Below are positions 61,509-62,397 of a stretch of 62,397 bases of DNA, in pieces. The notes beneath the pieces are model-generated. The model searched no databases, was not told the origin of the DNA, and saw only the letters and a program-made list of their open reading frames with translations. Source of the DNA: DASSBR01 sp035688265 (GTDB lineage: Bacteria; Pseudomonadota; Gammaproteobacteria; Natronospirales; DASSBR01); the NCBI GenBank assembly GCA_035688265.1, contig DASSNE010000043.1, positions 1 to 62,397 of the forward strand. The letters are read 5' to 3'. The position numbers and the translations under genes were made by a program. The first letter of the stretch is position 1. Each line of letters begins with the position of its first letter.

Positions 61509-62254
61509 TGGGCACAGACAACTTCGATGACAGGGGCAACGCCAGAGCCAGCGACCCGCGCATGCTGCCGCTCGAAACTGCCATGCTGAATCGCGAGTCC
61601 TGGAAAATTTTCCAGATCATGGCCGAATTCGTCGAAGGCTACGAGCACCTCGCGCGCATCCGCCCGTCGGTCAGCATCTTCGGCTCGGCGCGCACTTCGC
61701 CCGAACACCCTTATTACGATCTTGCGGAGAAAATCGGCCGCGCGCTGTCCGACGCCGGCTTTTCGGTCGTCACCGGCGGCGGGCCGGGACTGATGGAAGC
61801 CGCCAACAAGGGCGCCTACGCCGGCAAGTCGCCGAGTATCGGCCTCAACATTCAGCTGAAGCACGAGCAGCGCGCGAATCCGTATCAGGACATATCGCTG
61901 ACGTTCAAGCACTTTTTCGTCCGCAAGGTCATGTTCGTCAAGTACGCATCGGCTTATGTCGTCATGCCGGGTGGCTTCGGCACGCTCGACGAACTCGCCG
62001 AAATTCTGACGCTGGTGCAGACCGGCAAGGCCCGGCCGATTCCGATCCTGATGGTGGGATCCGCGTTCTGGTGCGATTTCATCGACTGGATGCGCGACCA
62101 CCTTGGCCGCGAGGAGATGATCGACCCGAACGACGTGGATTTCATGAAGGTGGTGGACGAGCCGGAAGAGGTCGTCGCGGCGATTTTCGAACATTATGGC
62201 GACCGCGGATTCGAGCCGTCGGTGGAAGAGCAGGAAACGCTGCTGGAATTGTAG
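61508..62254 (+). CDS. LOG family Rossmann-fold protein (TIGR00730)
   Basis: 248 residues. Contains SVSIFGSARTSPEHPYYDLAEKIGRALSDAGFSVVTGGGPGLMEAANKGAYAGK and the catalytic VVMPGGFGTLDELAEILTLVQTGK (PGGxGTxxE). Members hydrolyse nucleoside 5'-monophosphates to base plus ribose 5-phosphate, or release cytokinin-like bases. This N-terminally extended form is common in proteobacteria. The exact substrate is unknown. Coupled to the TPR gene. Confidence 0.92.
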   Translation: MGTDNFDDRGNARASDPRMLPLETAMLNRESWKIFQIMAEFVEGYEHLARIRPSVSIFGSARTSPEHPYYDLAEKIGRALSDAGFSVVTGGGPGLMEAANKGAYAGKSPSIGLNIQLKHEQRANPYQDISLTFKHFFVRKVMFVKYASAYVVMPGGFGTLDELAEILTLVQTGKARPIPILMVGSAFWCDFIDWMRDHLGREEMIDPNDVDFMKVVDEPEEVVAAIFEHYGDRGFEPSVEEQETLLEL

Positions 62255-62323
62255 AGAAGTCAGTAGTGTCCCAACGTCATTGTATTGACGCCGTGTAAGT
62301 CGTTGAGTAGTCGAGGATATTCC

Positions 62324-62397
62324 GTGTCATTGGCTGGTTTCGATTTGAACATCGCTCGTAATATTTGGGGTCTTTTCGGCCCAACCGCGAGCACCGC
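62324..62397 (+). CDS. Probable 5' end of a further gene, cut by window
   Basis: GTG at 62324 with GAGGA ending 6 bases upstream (62313-62317) opens a frame that stays open to the window end and reads VSLAGFDLNIARNIWGLFGPTAST. Too short to assign. Support rests on the good ribosome site and the following open frame only. Confidence 0.35.
   Translation, partial: MSLAGFDLNIARNIWGLFGPTAST

Overview
The window is a GC-rich chromosomal segment. The gene set fits a gammaproteobacterium of the Xanthomonadales/Nevskiales type: a UvrD that aligns with the E. coli protein from the first residue, a type I citrate synthase, FadE with N-terminal membrane segments, an ExeA/GspA-GspB pair, a DUF3450-ExbB-ExbD operon and Kup/TrkA/TrkH. 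No rRNA, tRNA, CRISPR array, integrase or transposase gene was seen. The taxonomic statement is inference from gene content, not from a marker search.

Layout. 1-8.7 kb holds housekeeping genes: the 3' part of groEL with its terminator, a prolyl oligopeptidase lipoprotein, citrate synthase, a secreted nuclease, L31, an OmpH/Skp-like protein and a PEBP-like protein. The rpmE/ompH gap carries an inverted pair of perfect DnaA boxes. 8.7-19.6 kb is a segment with a TonB-dependent receptor, a PYROXD2-like oxidoreductase, a fused 2-oxoacid dehydrogenase E1, a glutaryl-CoA-dehydrogenase-like enzyme and a split aminopropyltransferase-like pair. It is bounded on both sides by about 650-680 bp composite palindromic repeats that are inverted copies of each other. 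19.6-26.7 kb has gspA/gspB, a DUF4136 lipoprotein, an osmoprotectant-type ABC system and a diguanylate cyclase.

26.7-29.1 kb is a compact three-gene RiPP-type operon: an 86-residue acidic protein, a radical SAM enzyme with a CX7CX2C cluster motif, and a 67-residue putative precursor peptide ending in Trp whose perfect Shine-Dalgarno lies inside the end of the radical SAM gene. 29.2-42.2 kb is accessory: two MFS transporters, a DUF4286-DUF3667 fusion, fadE, a glycosyltransferase, a deoxyinosine glycosylase, small envelope lipoproteins, a 280 bp element with perfect 32 bp terminal inverted repeats, and a GntR(YtrA)-ABC operon. 42.4-46.1 kb has mdh, an MgtC-like protein and uvrD.

46.2-61.1 kb is a potassium and energy-transduction island. 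A KdpD-like kinase without the KdpD N-terminal domain and a KdpE-like regulator bracket a DUF3450-ExbB-ExbB-ExbD-ExbD-ExbB operon. They are followed by an AbiEi-Fic fusion, kup, trkA and trkH. There is no kdpFABC and no tonB in the cluster. The window closes with a TPR protein, a LOG-family protein and the probable first codons of another gene.

The strongest candidates for undescribed biology are the composite palindromic repeats with covarying 25 bp arms, the small radical-SAM peptide operon, the 280 bp MITE-like element, and the ExbBD operon placed inside a split kdpD/kdpE-like pair upstream of K+ transporters.
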